The position numbers and the translations under genes are program-made. Below are positions 11,558-21,410 of a stretch of 64,000 nt of DNA, in pieces. The number at the start of each line of letters is the position of its first letter. The stretch's first letter is position 1. Under the pieces are notes generated by a model. It ran no database searches. It worked only from the letters and a program-made list of their open reading frames with translations, and had not been told where the DNA came from. Origin of the DNA: Plantibacter sp. Leaf314 (GTDB lineage: Bacteria > Actinomycetota > Actinomycetes > Actinomycetales > Microbacteriaceae); the NCBI RefSeq assembly GCF_001423185.1, contig NZ_LMOB01000001.1, positions 635,336 through 699,335 on the forward strand, in the 5' to 3' direction.

Positions 11558-11866
11558 TTACTTGATGCCGGTGATCTTGACGCGCGTGAGCTCCTGACGG
11601 TGCCCCTGACGCTTCTTGTACCCGGTCTTGTTCTTGAACTTCTGGATGATGATCTTCGGACCGCGGAGGTTCTCGAGCACCTCGGCCGTCACCGTGATCT
11701 TCGCGAGCGACTTCGCGTCGGAGATGATGTTCTCACCGTCGACGTGGAGCACCGCGGGAAGCTCGATGTTGCCATCCTTGTCGGCCTTGACCCGGTCCAT
11801 CGTGACGATGGTTCCGATCTCGACCTTCTCCTGCCGTCCTCCGGCGCGCACAACTGCGTAAACCAC
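11558..11866 (-). CDS. rplU: 50S ribosomal protein bL21
   Basis: A 102-residue bL21 starting at a GTG (11866), giving the canonical [17 protein letters not shown] opening. The frame stays open to 12001 but that extension is unlike the family and covers the leader. The C-terminus has the conserved [15 protein letters not shown] segment that contacts 23S rRNA. First gene of rplU-rpmA, transcribed from a promoter about 140 bases upstream. Confidence 0.96.
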   Translation of the reverse strand: MVYAVVRAGGRQEKVEIGTIVTMDRVKADKDGNIELPAVLHVDGENIISDAKSLAKITVTAEVLENLRGPKIIIQKFKNKTGYKKRQGHRQELTRVKITGIK

Positions 11867-12001
11867 TACGTACCCGTTCTTTGGGGAGCGAAACGCTCCG
11901 ACTGACTGTTGCTGGAAGTTACTGCTCGGAAAGGCTCGAACACGTGGGACACCTTGATGGCAGAAAACCGTGGGTGGCAATGAAAACTCAATGCACACCA
12001 A
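11867..12001 (-). other. 5' leader of rplU with hairpin near the start codon
   Basis: About 135 bases separate the predicted transcription start from the rplU GTG. On the transcribed strand a hairpin (CGGAGCG, loop TTT, CGCTCC) at about 11884-11900 lies 18 bases before the start. bL21 operons in other bacteria carry autoregulatory leaders, so a protein-binding leader is plausible. No known Rfam structure could be confirmed by eye. Confidence 0.4.
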
Positions 12002-12007
12002 CGGTCG

Positions 12008-12036
12008 AGTTTACTTCATCGTGCAGTCCAGGTCAA
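12008..12036 (-). promoter_or_regulatory. Promoter of rplU-rpmA
   Basis: On the minus strand TTGACC (12031-12036) is spaced 17 bases from TAAACT (12008-12013). This matches housekeeping sigma consensus at 5/6 and 4/6 positions with ideal spacing, and would start transcription near 12001. Confidence 0.65.
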
Positions 12037-12166
12037 ACCAGTGGGACAGACGCTCGAGTTCGAGGCTGTTCCTCACGGCTCCCACACCGGATGCACTCGA
12101 CCAGTGTACCCCGGGGCCTCCTGAACGAAGGCCTGGTGCCCGGCGCGTCCGGACCCGACCGGGAAT

Positions 12167-12185
12167 CCACCGTCGGCGACGGTGG
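12167..12185 (+). other. Perfect hairpin before the DUF4031 gene
   Basis: Arms CCACCGTC and GACGGTGG with a three-base loop GGC end 12 bases before the ATG. It could shield the ribosome site or end upstream transcription. The rest of 12037-12166 shows no gene. Confidence 0.35.
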
Positions 12186-12197
12186 TTGGATGGGGGC

Positions 12198-12488
12198 ATG
12201 ACCGTGCTCATCGACCCCCCGCTCTGGCCGGCACACGGCACCCTGTGGTCGCACGTCGTGAGCGACAGCTCGCTCGAGGAGCTGCACGCGTTCGCCGAGC
12301 GCACCGGTCTGCCGCCACGCTCGTTCGACCTGGACCACTACGACGTCCCCGCCGAACGGCACGAGACCCTCGTCGCGGCCGGGGCGGTGGCCGTCCCCGG
12401 CGGGGAGCTCGTCCGCCGGTTGATCGCCAGCGGCCTGCGCATCACCGCACGCGAACGGCGCGCCTCCCGCGGAGACGCGCCGTCCTGA
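12198..12488 (+). CDS. DUF4031 domain protein
   Basis: A 96-residue protein matching the DUF4031 pattern: it opens MTVLIDPPLWPAHGTLWSHVVSD and continues with LHAFAERTGLPPRSFDLDHYDVP and a C-terminal LIASGLRITAR. The family is small, widespread in actinobacteria and of unknown function. I recognise the family from sequence pattern only. The ATG at 12198 is preceded by a G-rich stretch; upstream in-frame sequence is not family-like. It is convergent with rne, with only 10 bases between the stops and no terminator visible there. Confidence 0.85.
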   Translation: MTVLIDPPLWPAHGTLWSHVVSDSSLEELHAFAERTGLPPRSFDLDHYDVPAERHETLVAAGAVAVPGGELVRRLIASGLRITARERRASRGDAPS

Positions 12489-12498
12489 TCGATCGGTC

Positions 12499-14883
12499 CT
12501 ACTCGGCCTGGCGCTGCGACGCGTCCGACCCGACAGCCTGCCCACCGGCGAGCGAAGCCGTCGACACGCGTCGGCTCCGGCCACGACCCTGACCGGGCTG
12601 CTTCGGCTCAGGAAGCGCGTCGAGGACGGACTCCAGCAGGTGCTCCGGATCGACCACGGCAGCACGCCGCGGCTTGTCGGCCACCGGGGCGATCGGCAGG
12701 TCCAGCAATGCCAGCGCGGGTGACGCGGATTCCGCCGTGGTGTCGGCGGAACGATCCTCGGTGGCGCCACGACGGGAGTCGTCGCCGCCTCGACGTCGCG
12801 GCTCGCGCTTCTCGCGGCGGCTGCGGCGGCCCTCCTGCTGCTGTCCGGCGGACGCGGCCGACCGGTCATCCTGCTGGGGCGTCGATTCCTCGGTGGCCCG
12901 GTCCTCGGCGCTTGCCGCCTCTGCGACGACCGCATCGGCGACCGCCTCAGCCGCGGCGAGTTCCTCGTGGTGCAGCGTGCGAGCGGCGATCAGCGCGAGC
13001 GCGTTCTTCGCGTCGTCGGTGATCCCGTGCGTCTGACCGGCCGGCTTCTGCTGCGCGTTCTGGCCGCCCGACGGCTGACCGCCCTGCGCTCCACCCTTGC
13101 CTCGACGACGCTGCTGCTCCGGCTGCGGGGTCTGGCGGTGACGGACGACGGGGTCGTGGTGCACGACGACGCCACGCCCGGCGCAGACCTCACACGGTTC
13201 GCTGAACGTCTCCAGAAGCCCGAGACCGAGCTTCTTGCGCGTCATCTGGACGAGTCCGAGCGAGGTCACCTCGGCGACCTGGTGCTTCGTCCGGTCGCGG
13301 CTGAGGCATTCGACGAGCCGTCGGAGGACCAGGTCGCGGTTCGTCTCGAGCACCATGTCGATGAAGTCGACGACGATGATGCCACCGATGTCGCGGAGTC
13401 GCAGCTGACGCACGACCTCCTCGGCGGCCTCGAGGTTGTTCTTGGTGACCGTCTCCTCCAGGTTGCCGCCTGAACCGACGAACTTGCCCGTGTTGACGTC
13501 GACCACCGTCATCGCCTCGGTGCGGTCGATGACGAGTGAACCGCCGGAGGGGAGCCAGACCTTGCGGTCGAGCGCCTTCTCGATCTGCTCCGCGATGCGG
13601 TAGTCGACGAAGGCGTCGCCGGTGCCGTCGTAGGCCTCGACCCGCTCGAGCAGGTCGGGCGCGACGCCGCGGAGGTAGCTCTGGATGTCCTGGAGGGCGT
13701 CGGAGCCCTGGATGACGAGCTTCTGGAAGTCCTCGTTGAAGACGTCGCGGATGATCTTGATGAGGAGGTCGGGCTCGCTGTGGAGCAGGGCCGGCGACTG
13801 GACCGTCTCGATCTGACGCGAGATCTCCGCCCACTGCGACTTCAGCCGCGTGACGTCGAGCGTGAGCTGCTCCTCGGTGGCACCCTCGGCGGCCGTGCGC
13901 ACGATGACGCCGACGTTCTCCGGAAGTACCTCCTTGAGGATCTTCTTCAGGCGTGCTCGCTCCGTGTCCGGCAACTTGCGCGAGATCCCGTTCATCGAGC
14001 CGTTCGGCACGTAGACGAGGTAGCGTCCGGGCAGGGAGACCTGGCTCGTGAGGCGCGCACCCTTGTGGCCCACGGGGTCCTTCGTGACCTGCACGAGGAC
14101 GGTGTCGCCGCCCTTCAGCGCGAGCTCGATCCGGCGGGGCTGGTTGCCCGTCTCCACGGAGTCCCAGTCGACCTCACCGGAGTACAGCACGGCGTTACGC
14201 CCGCGGCCGATGTCGACGAAGGCCGCCTCCATGCTCGGCAGGACGTTCTGCACGCGCCCGAGGTAGACGTTGCCGATGAGCGAGGCCTCCTGGCTCCTGG
14301 CGACGTAGTGCTCGACGAGGACGCCGTCCTCGAGGACGCCGATCTGCGTCTTGCCGTTCTTGGAGCGGACGACCATGACGCGGTCCACCGACTCGCGTCG
14401 CGCGAGGAACTCGGCCTCGGTGACGACCGGACGACGACGACCCGCGTCACGTCCGTCGCGGCGGCGCTGCTTCTTGGCCTCGAGCCGGGTGGAGCCGCGC
14501 ACCTTCTGCGGCTCGGTGATGAGCTCCGGCTCGCGAGGCGTGCGGACCTTGACGACGTTGCGGCTCTCGGAACGCGAATCGCCGCGCTCGGCCTGCTCCG
14601 GTCCGTCCTCGCCGGCACGACGACGGGTGCGTCGCCGGGACGAACTGAGTTCCGCTTCGAGCGGCTCGTCGTCGCGGTGCACGATCGGCGGGAGGTCCGG
14701 CGCCTGGAACAGCAGCATGGTCGTCGGCGGACGCACCGGTGCGACGGGCGTCGATTCCTCCTGCGTCGTCGGCTGCTCGGTCTCGGTGGACCTGTCGGCG
14801 GCGTCAGGTGTCGTGAGCTGCTGGTCGGTCGGTTCGTGCTCGGTCTCCGGCGTGGCCGGGTCCTCGGTGTGCTCTTTCACCAT
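12499..14883 (-). CDS. rne: Ribonuclease E/G
   Basis: A 794-residue endoribonuclease central to mRNA decay and rRNA processing. Order: acidic Thr/Glu-rich N-terminal extension (about 1-150), S1 RNA-binding domain (about 165-265, with GNVYLGRVQNVLPSMEAAFVD), 5'-sensor/RNase H and DNase I-like catalytic parts with the two metal-binding Asp in VDVNTGKFVG (about 460) and VVDFIDM (about 504), and the Zn-link CEVCAGRG near 566. The first half of the usual CPxC is CEVC here. The C-terminal 200 residues are Gln/Arg/Glu-rich and disordered. Actinobacterial RNase E often has extensions on both sides of the core like this. It has a long leader (see 14884-15203). Confidence 0.95.
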   Translation of the reverse strand: MVKEHTEDPATPETEHEPTDQQLTTPDAADRSTETEQPTTQEESTPVAPVRPPTTMLLFQAPDLPPIVHRDDEPLEAELSSSRRRTRRRAGEDGPEQAERGDSRSESRNVVKVRTPREPELITEPQKVRGSTRLEAKKQRRRDGRDAGRRRPVVTEAEFLARRESVDRVMVVRSKNGKTQIGVLEDGVLVEHYVARSQEASLIGNVYLGRVQNVLPSMEAAFVDIGRGRNAVLYSGEVDWDSVETGNQPRRIELALKGGDTVLVQVTKDPVGHKGARLTSQVSLPGRYLVYVPNGSMNGISRKLPDTERARLKKILKEVLPENVGVIVRTAAEGATEEQLTLDVTRLKSQWAEISRQIETVQSPALLHSEPDLLIKIIRDVFNEDFQKLVIQGSDALQDIQSYLRGVAPDLLERVEAYDGTGDAFVDYRIAEQIEKALDRKVWLPSGGSLVIDRTEAMTVVDVNTGKFVGSGGNLEETVTKNNLEAAEEVVRQLRLRDIGGIIVVDFIDMVLETNRDLVLRRLVECLSRDRTKHQVAEVTSLGLVQMTRKKLGLGLLETFSEPCEVCAGRGVVVHHDPVVRHRQTPQPEQQRRRGKGGAQGGQPSGGQNAQQKPAGQTHGITDDAKNALALIAARTLHHEELAAAEAVADAVVAEAASAEDRATEESTPQQDDRSAASAGQQQEGRRSRREKREPRRRGGDDSRRGATEDRSADTTAESASPALALLDLPIAPVADKPRRAAVVDPEHLLESVLDALPEPKQPGQGRGRSRRVSTASLAGGQAVGSDASQRQAE

Positions 14884-15203
14884 TCCTGGTGTACTCCCCT
14901 ATGCCGGGTCGGTGGCCGCGCCACCCTCCGGTTCTTCATCTCGTGCGAGCGTCTGCGGGTGCAGCCGTTCGCAAATCCTGTGTGATCGCTGGCTCTCGGA
15001 GCTCTCACGATCGTGCCGGCACGTGCCGGCGGGTCCTGGGCTCTCATTGCCCAACAAGCCTGTTGTGTCGTGCGGTCGAGCGCGGCTCGGGCACAACCCC
15101 TCGATTATCGCACGAACGGGGCCGGCACTCCTGAGCGCCACCTGCCCGGGCATGTCCTGGAGCGTCTGAGCCGGCGTGCAGCTCCGCGTGCGACAATCGG
15201 AGC
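14884..15203 (-). promoter_or_regulatory. rne upstream region: extended -10 promoter, long leader and palindrome
   Basis: No gene is seen in these 320 bases. On the minus strand TGC precedes GATAAT (15104-15109), an extended -10 element, predicting an rne leader of about 210 bases. Within the leader lies a perfect 16-base palindrome GCCGGCACGTGCCGGC (15015-15030). RNase E mRNAs in other bacteria are autoregulated through their leader; whether that holds here is inference. The right end also holds the upstream region of the plus-strand VKOR gene. Confidence 0.45.
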
Positions 15204-15803
15204 GTGTCAGCTCCGGTCATCGACGCGCGCCCCAAGGGCCTCGCGATCTTCCTCATCCTCGCAGGCGTCATCGGGTGGATCGCCGCGTTCGCGCTCACGC
15301 TCGACAAGTTCCAGCTCCTGCAGGACCCCGACGCACAACTGGGCTGCAACCTGAGCATCCTGGTGCAATGCGGCGTCAACCTGAACTCCTGGCAGGGCGC
15401 GATCCTCGGGTTCCCGAACCCGCTCATCGGCCTCTCCGCCTGGATCGCGCCGATCGCCGTCGGGATCGCGATCCTGGCCGGCGCGCGGTTCGCGCGGTGG
15501 TTCTGGATCGCCTTCAACGTCGGACTCCTCGGCGCCCTCGGGTTCGTCATCTGGCTGATCTCCCAGAGCATCTTCGTCCTGGGCACGCTCTGCCCGTGGT
15601 GCATGGTCACCTGGTCGGTGACGATCCCGTCGTTCATCGCCGTGACGGCGTTCACGCTCAAGAACGGGATCATCCCGGCCTCGCCGGCCGTCCGCCGGGT
15701 CGCCGGCGTCGTCTCCTCCTGGATCGTCGTGGTGGCCCTCGCTTGCTACCTCGTCGTCGCGGTCATCGCGCAGCTGCGGCTCGACGTCCTGTCCTACCTC
15801 TGA
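15204..15803 (+). CDS. Vitamin K epoxide reductase (VKOR) family protein
   Basis: A 199-residue membrane protein with about five hydrophobic segments. It has the four VKOR cysteines: Cys48 and Cys56 in the first outside loop (LGCNLSILVQCG) and the redox pair Cys130/Cys133 in TLCPWC at the start of a membrane helix. Bacterial VKOR reoxidises DsbA-like proteins using quinone, replacing DsbB. There is no fused thioredoxin domain. The start is GTG at 15204. A DsbA partner is not adjacent. It ends at a strong terminator shared with ndk. Confidence 0.93.
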   Translation: MSAPVIDARPKGLAIFLILAGVIGWIAAFALTLDKFQLLQDPDAQLGCNLSILVQCGVNLNSWQGAILGFPNPLIGLSAWIAPIAVGIAILAGARFARWFWIAFNVGLLGALGFVIWLISQSIFVLGTLCPWCMVTWSVTIPSFIAVTAFTLKNGIIPASPAVRRVAGVVSSWIVVVALACYLVVAVIAQLRLDVLSYL

Positions 15804-15818
15804 CCCCTGCCCTGCAGA

Positions 15819-15861
15819 ACGACGAAGCCCGCCCCCGGAGACCGGGGGCGGGCTTCGTCGT
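15819..15861. terminator. Bidirectional terminator between VKOR gene and ndk
   Basis: A 20-base-pair perfect stem (arms 15819-15838 and 15842-15861; core GCCCGCCCCCGG/CCGGGGGCGGGC) with a three-base loop, placed between convergent genes. It serves the plus-strand VKOR gene and the minus-strand ileS-folC-DUF4233-ndk operon. Confidence 0.9.
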
Positions 15862-15879
15862 CCGATGGACGGACCGACG

Positions 15880-16296
15880 TCAGGCGAACCAGAGCGCGAG
15901 CTCGCGCGAGGCGGACTCGACGCTGTCCGAGCCGTGCACGAGGTTCTGCTGCACCTTGAGGCCCCAGTCACGACCGAAGTCGCCGCGGATGGTGCCGGGG
16001 GCCGCCGTCGTCGGATCGGTCGTGCCCGCGAGCGAACGGAACCCCTCGATCACACGGTTACCGGCCACTCGGATGGCGACGACCGGGCCGCTCAGCATGA
16101 ACTCGACGAGCGGTTCGTAGAACGGCTTGCCCTCGTGCTCGGCGTAGTGCGCGGCGAGGAGTTCGCGGTCGGGTTCGACCATGCGCAGGTCCACGAGGGA
16201 GTAGCCCTTCGCCTCGATCCGGCGGAGGATCTCGCCGGTCAGGTTGCGTGCGACGCCGTCGGGCTTCACGAGTACCAGGGTTTCTTCAACAGCCAC
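15880..16296 (-). CDS. ndk: Nucleoside diphosphate kinase
   Basis: A 138-residue enzyme that equilibrates nucleoside triphosphates via a phospho-histidine. The sequence opens AVEETLVLVKPDGVARN from a GTG at 16296. The active-site His (about 121) is in NLVHGSDS, and the Kpn-loop region EGFRSLAGTTDPTTAAPGTI is intact. It is the last gene of ileS-folC-DUF4233-ndk, starting 2 bases after the DUF4233 stop. The same folC-DUF4233-ndk order occurs in M. tuberculosis (from memory). Confidence 0.97.
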   Translation of the reverse strand: MAVEETLVLVKPDGVARNLTGEILRRIEAKGYSLVDLRMVEPDRELLAAHYAEHEGKPFYEPLVEFMLSGPVVAIRVAGNRVIEGFRSLAGTTDPTTAAPGTIRGDFGRDWGLKVQQNLVHGSDSVESASRELALWFA

Positions 16297-16298
16297 GG

Positions 16299-16673
16299 TC
16301 AATCCTTCGCTTCTCGGTAGAACGCCTGCTGACGCTCGATCTTGTCGCCTTGGACCATCGCATAGGTCCAGACGGCTGCGGCCATGCCACCGACGAGGAA
16401 CATCATCGGGACGAGCAGACCGGTAGCCACGATAGCGGCTTGCACCGCCCAGCCCAGCCAATACCCCCAGCGGAATCGCAGGAGCGGGATCGTCGCGACG
16501 ATGATCAGACACAGCACCGCGCCGCCGATCAACGCGACCGGGGCCGGCAGCGCCTTCAGCCCGAAGATGACGAGCGAACCGAGGAACATGACGACCATCT
16601 CGAATCCGAGGATGATCGATCCGAGCGTTTGCTTGATGCTCCGCGGACCACGCCGAGCCGACATGCCGCTCAT
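16299..16673 (-). CDS. DUF4233 membrane protein
   Basis: A 124-residue protein with four predicted membrane helices and a short charged C-terminus (QGDKIERQQAFYREAKD). It matches the DUF4233 pattern (SILGFEMVVMFLGSLVIFGLKALP, then GYWLGWAVQ). Function unknown, but the gene is consistently placed between folC and ndk in actinobacteria. The ATG at 16673 is in an ATGA overlap with the folC stop, so I prefer it to the in-frame ATG at 16688. Confidence 0.88.
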   Translation of the reverse strand: MSGMSARRGPRSIKQTLGSIILGFEMVVMFLGSLVIFGLKALPAPVALIGGAVLCLIIVATIPLLRFRWGYWLGWAVQAAIVATGLLVPMMFLVGGMAAAVWTYAMVQGDKIERQQAFYREAKD

Positions 16674-18049
16674 GCCTTCGCCTTCCATTCGCGGTCGTCG
16701 GCGACCTCGATCGCCTCACCGACGAGCGTGATGGAGCCGGTGATCACGACGAGCCGGCGAGGCGCCTCATCCGCCCAACGACGGGCGTCCTCCGCGGCCT
16801 CGTCGAGGGTGTCGGCGAACGTCGAGGCCGGCAGCTCGAGCGACGCCGCGAGCCGCGAGAGCTCCTCGGCGGGGATCGCGCGCTCCGACTCGGACTGGGT
16901 GAAGAAGAACCCGGACGCCGCCGGCGCCAGGGTCGTCAGGATCCCCGCGGCGTCCTTGTCCTGCAGGATGCCGACGACGAAGGCGATCTCGTCGACGTCG
17001 AAGTACGTCCCGAGCGCCGCGACGAGTGACGCCGCGCCGTGGGGGTTGTGCGCCGCGTCGACGAGCACGGTGGGATCGGTGCCGACGAGCTGCAGCCGCC
17101 CCGGTGAGGCGACCTCCGTGAGCCCTTCGGCGAGGACGTCTTCGGCGATGGCCTGCGTCGCACCGCCGAGGAACGCCTCGACGGCGGCGATCGCGAGCGT
17201 GGCGTTCCGTCCCTGATGGTCGCCGTACAAGGGCAGGTAGAGCTCCGGGTAGGTCCCCGCGCGGCCTCGGACGGTGATGAGCTGTCCGCCGACGGCGACG
17301 GCGTCCTGCTCCAGGGCGAACTCGTCGCCCTCGAACACGATGGGGTCGGACGCGGCGGCCGCCGCCTCCGTGAGTGCACGTCTCGCGTCCGGGTGCTGCG
17401 CGGCCGACACGACCTGAGCGCCGGGCTTGATGATCCCCGCCTTCGTCCGCGCGATCTCGGCGATCGTGGATCCGAGCCGCTGCACGTGGTCGAGGTCGAT
17501 CGGGGTGAAGACCGCGACCTCGGCGTCTGCCGCGTTCGTCGAGTCCCACGCCCCGCCCATGCCGACTTCGACCACCGCGACGTCGACGGGCGCGTCGCCG
17601 AAGCAGGCGAACCCGAGCACCGTCAGCGCCTCGAAGAAGGTCAGCGCCGGCTCCCCGGCCGCCGTGAGTTCGGCGTCGACCATCGCCAGGTAGGGCCGGA
17701 TGTCGTCCCAGTTCTTCGCGACGGCTTCGTCGGAGATCCGCTCGCCGTCGACCCCGATGCGCTCGGTGAACCGGACGAGGTGCGGACTCGTGAAGAGACC
17801 CGTCCGGAGACCGTGGGCGCGGAGGATGCTCTCGATCATGCGTGCCGTGCTCGTCTTGCCGTTCGTGCCCGCGATCTGGATGATCGCGAACGACGACTCG
17901 GGGTTGCCGAGCAGCTCGAGCGCTCGCTTGGTGGCGCCGAGTCGGGGCTGCGGCTGGGCCTCTCCGAGACGGTCGAGCAGCTCGCGGTACACGGCGTCCG
18001 CCGCGTCCGCGGCCGAGCGGTCGTCAGGCTCGTTCAGTTCATCGGACAT
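16670..18049 (-). CDS. folC: Folylpolyglutamate synthase / dihydrofolate synthase FolC
   Basis: A 459-residue Mur-ligase-fold enzyme that adds glutamates to folates (and may add glutamate to dihydropteroate). The P-loop [13 protein letters not shown] is near residue 60, followed by [12 protein letters not shown], the metal-binding region [14 protein letters not shown] and [12 protein letters not shown], and the C-terminal [10 protein letters not shown]. The ATG at 18049 overlaps the ileS 3' end by 11 bases, so translation is coupled. The length is normal. Confidence 0.96.
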   Translation of the reverse strand: MSDELNEPDDRSAADAADAVYRELLDRLGEAQPQPRLGATKRALELLGNPESSFAIIQIAGTNGKTSTARMIESILRAHGLRTGLFTSPHLVRFTERIGVDGERISDEAVAKNWDDIRPYLAMVDAELTAAGEPALTFFEALTVLGFACFGDAPVDVAVVEVGMGGAWDSTNAADAEVAVFTPIDLDHVQRLGSTIAEIARTKAGIIKPGAQVVSAAQHPDARRALTEAAAAASDPIVFEGDEFALEQDAVAVGGQLITVRGRAGTYPELYLPLYGDHQGRNATLAIAAVEAFLGGATQAIAEDVLAEGLTEVASPGRLQLVGTDPTVLVDAAHNPHGAASLVAALGTYFDVDEIAFVVGILQDKDAAGILTTLAPAASGFFFTQSESERAIPAEELSRLAASLELPASTFADTLDEAAEDARRWADEAPRRLVVITGSITLVGEAIEVADDREWKAKA

Positions 18050-21000
18050 GTGCGGTCTCCTCTGCGCGCTCGACGGTGACGGTGAAGGCGCCGGTGTTGC
18101 CGAACTTCCCCGCCGCGAAGGTCTGCGAGAAGCCGGACGATACCGACGACGCCACGGTGCCGGCCCAGTTCAGCGAGGATGCGAGCGTGTCGCCGGCGAG
18201 GTCGACCACGTCGAGCACGCTCCGTACCGCGCGCTCGTCGGCTTCCTCGTCGAACCGGAGTCCGAGGGCGATGCGGTCGCTCACCTGGAGATCGGCGGCC
18301 TTCCGGGTGTCCTGGACGGCGCGGATGACGTCGCGGGCGAGACCCTCGGCCTCGAGTTCCGGCGTCAGGGTCGTCTCGAGCAGGGCGAACCCACCCGACG
18401 GGAGCAACGCGAGCGCCACCCCACCGGCGGCACCCGAGGACGCCTCCATGACGAGCTCGTACTCGCCCTCGACGAGTTCGATACCACCGGCCGTGACTGT
18501 CCCGTCGATCTCGGACCAGTCGCCGCTCCGAGCGCCCTTGATCGCCTGCTGCACCGTCTTCCCGAGCCGAGGCCCGGCTGCCCGGGCGTTGACCGAGAGC
18601 CGTGAGGTCACCCCGTACTCGGCGCCGCTGGCGTCGGTCAGTTCGGCGAACACGACCGCCTTGAGGTTGAGCTCCTCGCGGAGGATCGCCTCGAACGGCG
18701 CCAGCGACGCCGGGTCGGGCGTCACGACGGTGAGCGACGCGAGCGGCAGCCTGACCCGGAGGCCCGCCTGCTTCCGCAGCGCGAGGGTCACCCCGGAGAT
18801 CTCGCGGACCCGGTCCATCGCCGCGACCAGGGCGGCGTCCTCGGGGAAGGCCTGTGGTTCCGGCCAGTCCGTGAGGTGGACGCTGCGCTCCCCGGTCAGC
18901 CCGGTCCAGATCTGCTCGGAGATCAGGGGCAGCAGTGGCGCGGCGACCCGGGTGAAGGTCTCGAGGACCGTGTACATGGTGTCGAAGGCGTCACGGTCGA
19001 GCTCTCCGCCGTCGCTCGCCCAGAACCGGTCGCGCGAACGACGCACGTACCAGTTGGTGAGCACGTCGGCGAAGTCGCGCAGCGAGGCGGCGGCGAGCGT
19101 CGCGTCGAACGCCTCGAGGTGGTCGGTGACGGTCACGACGAGTTCACGCGTCTTGGCGAGGATGTACCGGTCCAGCACGTCGCTCGAGTCCGTCCGCCAG
19201 ACGGCGTCGTACCCGCCGGGCACCGCGGTGTTGGCGTACAGCGAGAAGAAGTACCAGCTGTTCCACAGCGGCAGCATCACCTGACGGACACCCTCGCGGA
19301 TGCCCTCCTCGGTGACGACCAGGTTGCCGCCGCGGAGGACCGAACTCGACATGAGGAACCAGCGCATCGCATCGGAACCGTCGCGGTCGAACACCTCGTT
19401 GACGTCCGGGTAGTTGCGCAGCGACTTCGACATCTTCTGGCCGTCGCTGCCGAGGACGATGCCGTGGCTCACGACGCTCGTGAACGCCGGCCGGTCGAAG
19501 AGTGCGGTGGACAGGACGTGGAGGAGGTAGAACCAGCCACGCGTCTGCCCGATGTACTCGACGATGAAGTCGGCAGGGCTGTGCGAATCGAACCACTCGC
19601 GGTTCTCGAACGGGTAGTGCACCTGCGCGAACGGCATCGAGCCGGAGTCGAACCAGACGTCGAGGACGTCCGTGATGCGACGCATGGTGGAGCGACCGGT
19701 CGGGTCGTCGGGGTTCGGCCGGGTGAGCTCGTCGATGTACGGGCGGTGCAGGTCCGTCGGACGGACACCGAAGTCGGCCTCGAGCTCGTCGAGCGAGCCG
19801 TAGACGTCGATGCGCGGGTACGCCGGGTCGTCGCTCTTCCACACGGGGATGGGTGATCCCCAGTACCGGTTGCGGCTGATGGACCAGTCGCGCGCACCGG
19901 CGAGCCACTTGCCGAACTGCCCGTCCTTGACGTTCTCCGGCACCCAGGTGATCTCCTGGTTGAGCTCCTCCATGCGGTCGCGGAACTCCGGGACGCGGAC
20001 GAACCAGCTCGACACCGCCTTGTAGATGAGAGGCTGCTTGCACCGCCAGCAGTGCGGGTAGGAGTGCTCGTAGCTCGCCTGTCGCAGGAGGCGTCCCTGC
20101 GACTTCAGCAGCTGCGTGAGCGGCTTGTTCGCGTCGAAGACCTGCAGGCCCACGACGTCTGACACCTCGGGGAGGAACTTCCCGCCGTCGTCGACGGAGA
20201 CGATCACCGGGATGCCCGCGGCCTCGCAGACCTTCTGGTCCTCCTCACCGTAGGCGGGAGCCTGGTGGACGATGCCCGTACCGTCCTCGGTCGACACGTA
20301 GTCGGCCACCAGGATGCGCCACGCGTGCTCCATGCCCCACTCGGCGTCGGCGTAGTAGTCCCACAGGCGGTCGTAGGAGACGTCCTCGAGGTCGCGGCCG
20401 ACGACCGTGCGGGACACGGCGGCCTGCGCGTCTGCCGCGGAGTCGTACCCGAGGTCCTTGGCGTAGTTGCCGAGCAGCGCCGAGGCGATGAGGTACTCCC
20501 CCGCGAGCACCTCCGTGTCGGCGTGGGCAGCGCCCTCTTCGCGCAGGACGGTCGCGTCCGGGGTACCGTTCGGGCCGGCCGGGACGACCGCGTACTCGAT
20601 GTCGGGACCCACGGCGAGCGCCGCGTTCGTGGGCAGGGTCCAGGGGGTCGTCGTCCAGGCCAGCGCTCGGACCGCGGTGAGTCCGAGGCTCTCGGCCTTG
20701 GGGCCGACGAGTGGGAAGGTGACGGTGACGGTCTGGTCCTGGCGGGACCGGTAGACGTCGTCGTCCATGCGCAGTTCGTGGTTGGAGAGCGGGGTCTGGT
20801 CGCGCCAGCAGTAGGGCAGCACCCGGTAGCCCTCGTAGGCGAGGCCCTTGTCGTGCAGTTGCTTGAACGCCCAGATGACCGACTCCATGTAGGTCACGTC
20901 GAGCGTCTTGTAGTCGTGTTCGAAGTCGACCCAGCGCGCCTGGCGCGTCACGTAGTCCTGCCACTCCTCGGTGTACCGGAGCACCGAGTCGCGGGCGACC

Positions 21001-21407
21001 TGGTTGAACGCGGCGAGACCCATCTCGTCGATCTGGCGCTTGTCGGTGATGCCGAGCTGGCGCTCCGCCTCGAGCTCGGCCGGGAGACCGTGGGTGTCCC
21101 AACCGAAGCGCCGGTGCACCTGCTTGCCGCGCATCGTCTGGAACCGGGGGAAGAGGTCCTTGGCGTAGCCGGTGAGGAGGTGGCCGTAGTGCGGGAGGCC
21201 GTTGGCGAAGGGAGGGCCGTCGTAGAACACCCACTCGGGTGCTCCTTCGCGCTGGTCGATCGACGCCTGGAAGGTCCCGTCGGCCGCCCACCGTGCGAGC
21301 ACGCCTTCTTCGATGGCGGGGAAGCTGGGCGACGGTGTGACGCCGAAGGCCGCACCGTTCGAGGCGGACTCGGAAGCGTTCGGTTCCTGGGACTTCGGGT
21401 AGCTCAT
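18039..21407 (-). CDS. ileS: Isoleucyl-tRNA synthetase, eukaryote-like type (IleRS2)
   Basis: A 1122-residue class I synthetase. The HIGH motif appears as PHYGH in [18 protein letters not shown] near residue 60 and KMSKS in [13 protein letters not shown]. The editing domain sits between them, and a long C-terminal region takes it well past the about 940 residues of E. coli-type IleRS. PHYGH and the length mark the IleRS2 lineage, whose members are typically less sensitive to mupirocin. The ATG at 21407 follows AGGAG; the frame upstream of it overlaps the T-box. Regulated by the leader at 21411-21600. folC overlaps its end. Confidence 0.97.
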   Translation of the reverse strand: MSYPKSQEPNASESASNGAAFGVTPSPSFPAIEEGVLARWAADGTFQASIDQREGAPEWVFYDGPPFANGLPHYGHLLTGYAKDLFPRFQTMRGKQVHRRFGWDTHGLPAELEAERQLGITDKRQIDEMGLAAFNQVARDSVLRYTEEWQDYVTRQARWVDFEHDYKTLDVTYMESVIWAFKQLHDKGLAYEGYRVLPYCWRDQTPLSNHELRMDDDVYRSRQDQTVTVTFPLVGPKAESLGLTAVRALAWTTTPWTLPTNAALAVGPDIEYAVVPAGPNGTPDATVLREEGAAHADTEVLAGEYLIASALLGNYAKDLGYDSAADAQAAVSRTVVGRDLEDVSYDRLWDYYADAEWGMEHAWRILVADYVSTEDGTGIVHQAPAYGEEDQKVCEAAGIPVIVSVDDGGKFLPEVSDVVGLQVFDANKPLTQLLKSQGRLLRQASYEHSYPHCWRCKQPLIYKAVSSWFVRVPEFRDRMEELNQEITWVPENVKDGQFGKWLAGARDWSISRNRYWGSPIPVWKSDDPAYPRIDVYGSLDELEADFGVRPTDLHRPYIDELTRPNPDDPTGRSTMRRITDVLDVWFDSGSMPFAQVHYPFENREWFDSHSPADFIVEYIGQTRGWFYLLHVLSTALFDRPAFTSVVSHGIVLGSDGQKMSKSLRNYPDVNEVFDRDGSDAMRWFLMSSSVLRGGNLVVTEEGIREGVRQVMLPLWNSWYFFSLYANTAVPGGYDAVWRTDSSDVLDRYILAKTRELVVTVTDHLEAFDATLAAASLRDFADVLTNWYVRRSRDRFWASDGGELDRDAFDTMYTVLETFTRVAAPLLPLISEQIWTGLTGERSVHLTDWPEPQAFPEDAALVAAMDRVREISGVTLALRKQAGLRVRLPLASLTVVTPDPASLAPFEAILREELNLKAVVFAELTDASGAEYGVTSRLSVNARAAGPRLGKTVQQAIKGARSGDWSEIDGTVTAGGIELVEGEYELVMEASSGAAGGVALALLPSGGFALLETTLTPELEAEGLARDVIRAVQDTRKAADLQVSDRIALGLRFDEEADERAVRSVLDVVDLAGDTLASSLNWAGTVASSVSSGFSQTFAAGKFGNTGAFTVTVERAEETAHVR

Positions 21408-21410
21408 CGT

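Noticed and set aside
12499..12600. Terminator between convergent DUF4031 gene and rne
   Set aside because: Only 10 bases separate the stops and no stable hairpin was found.
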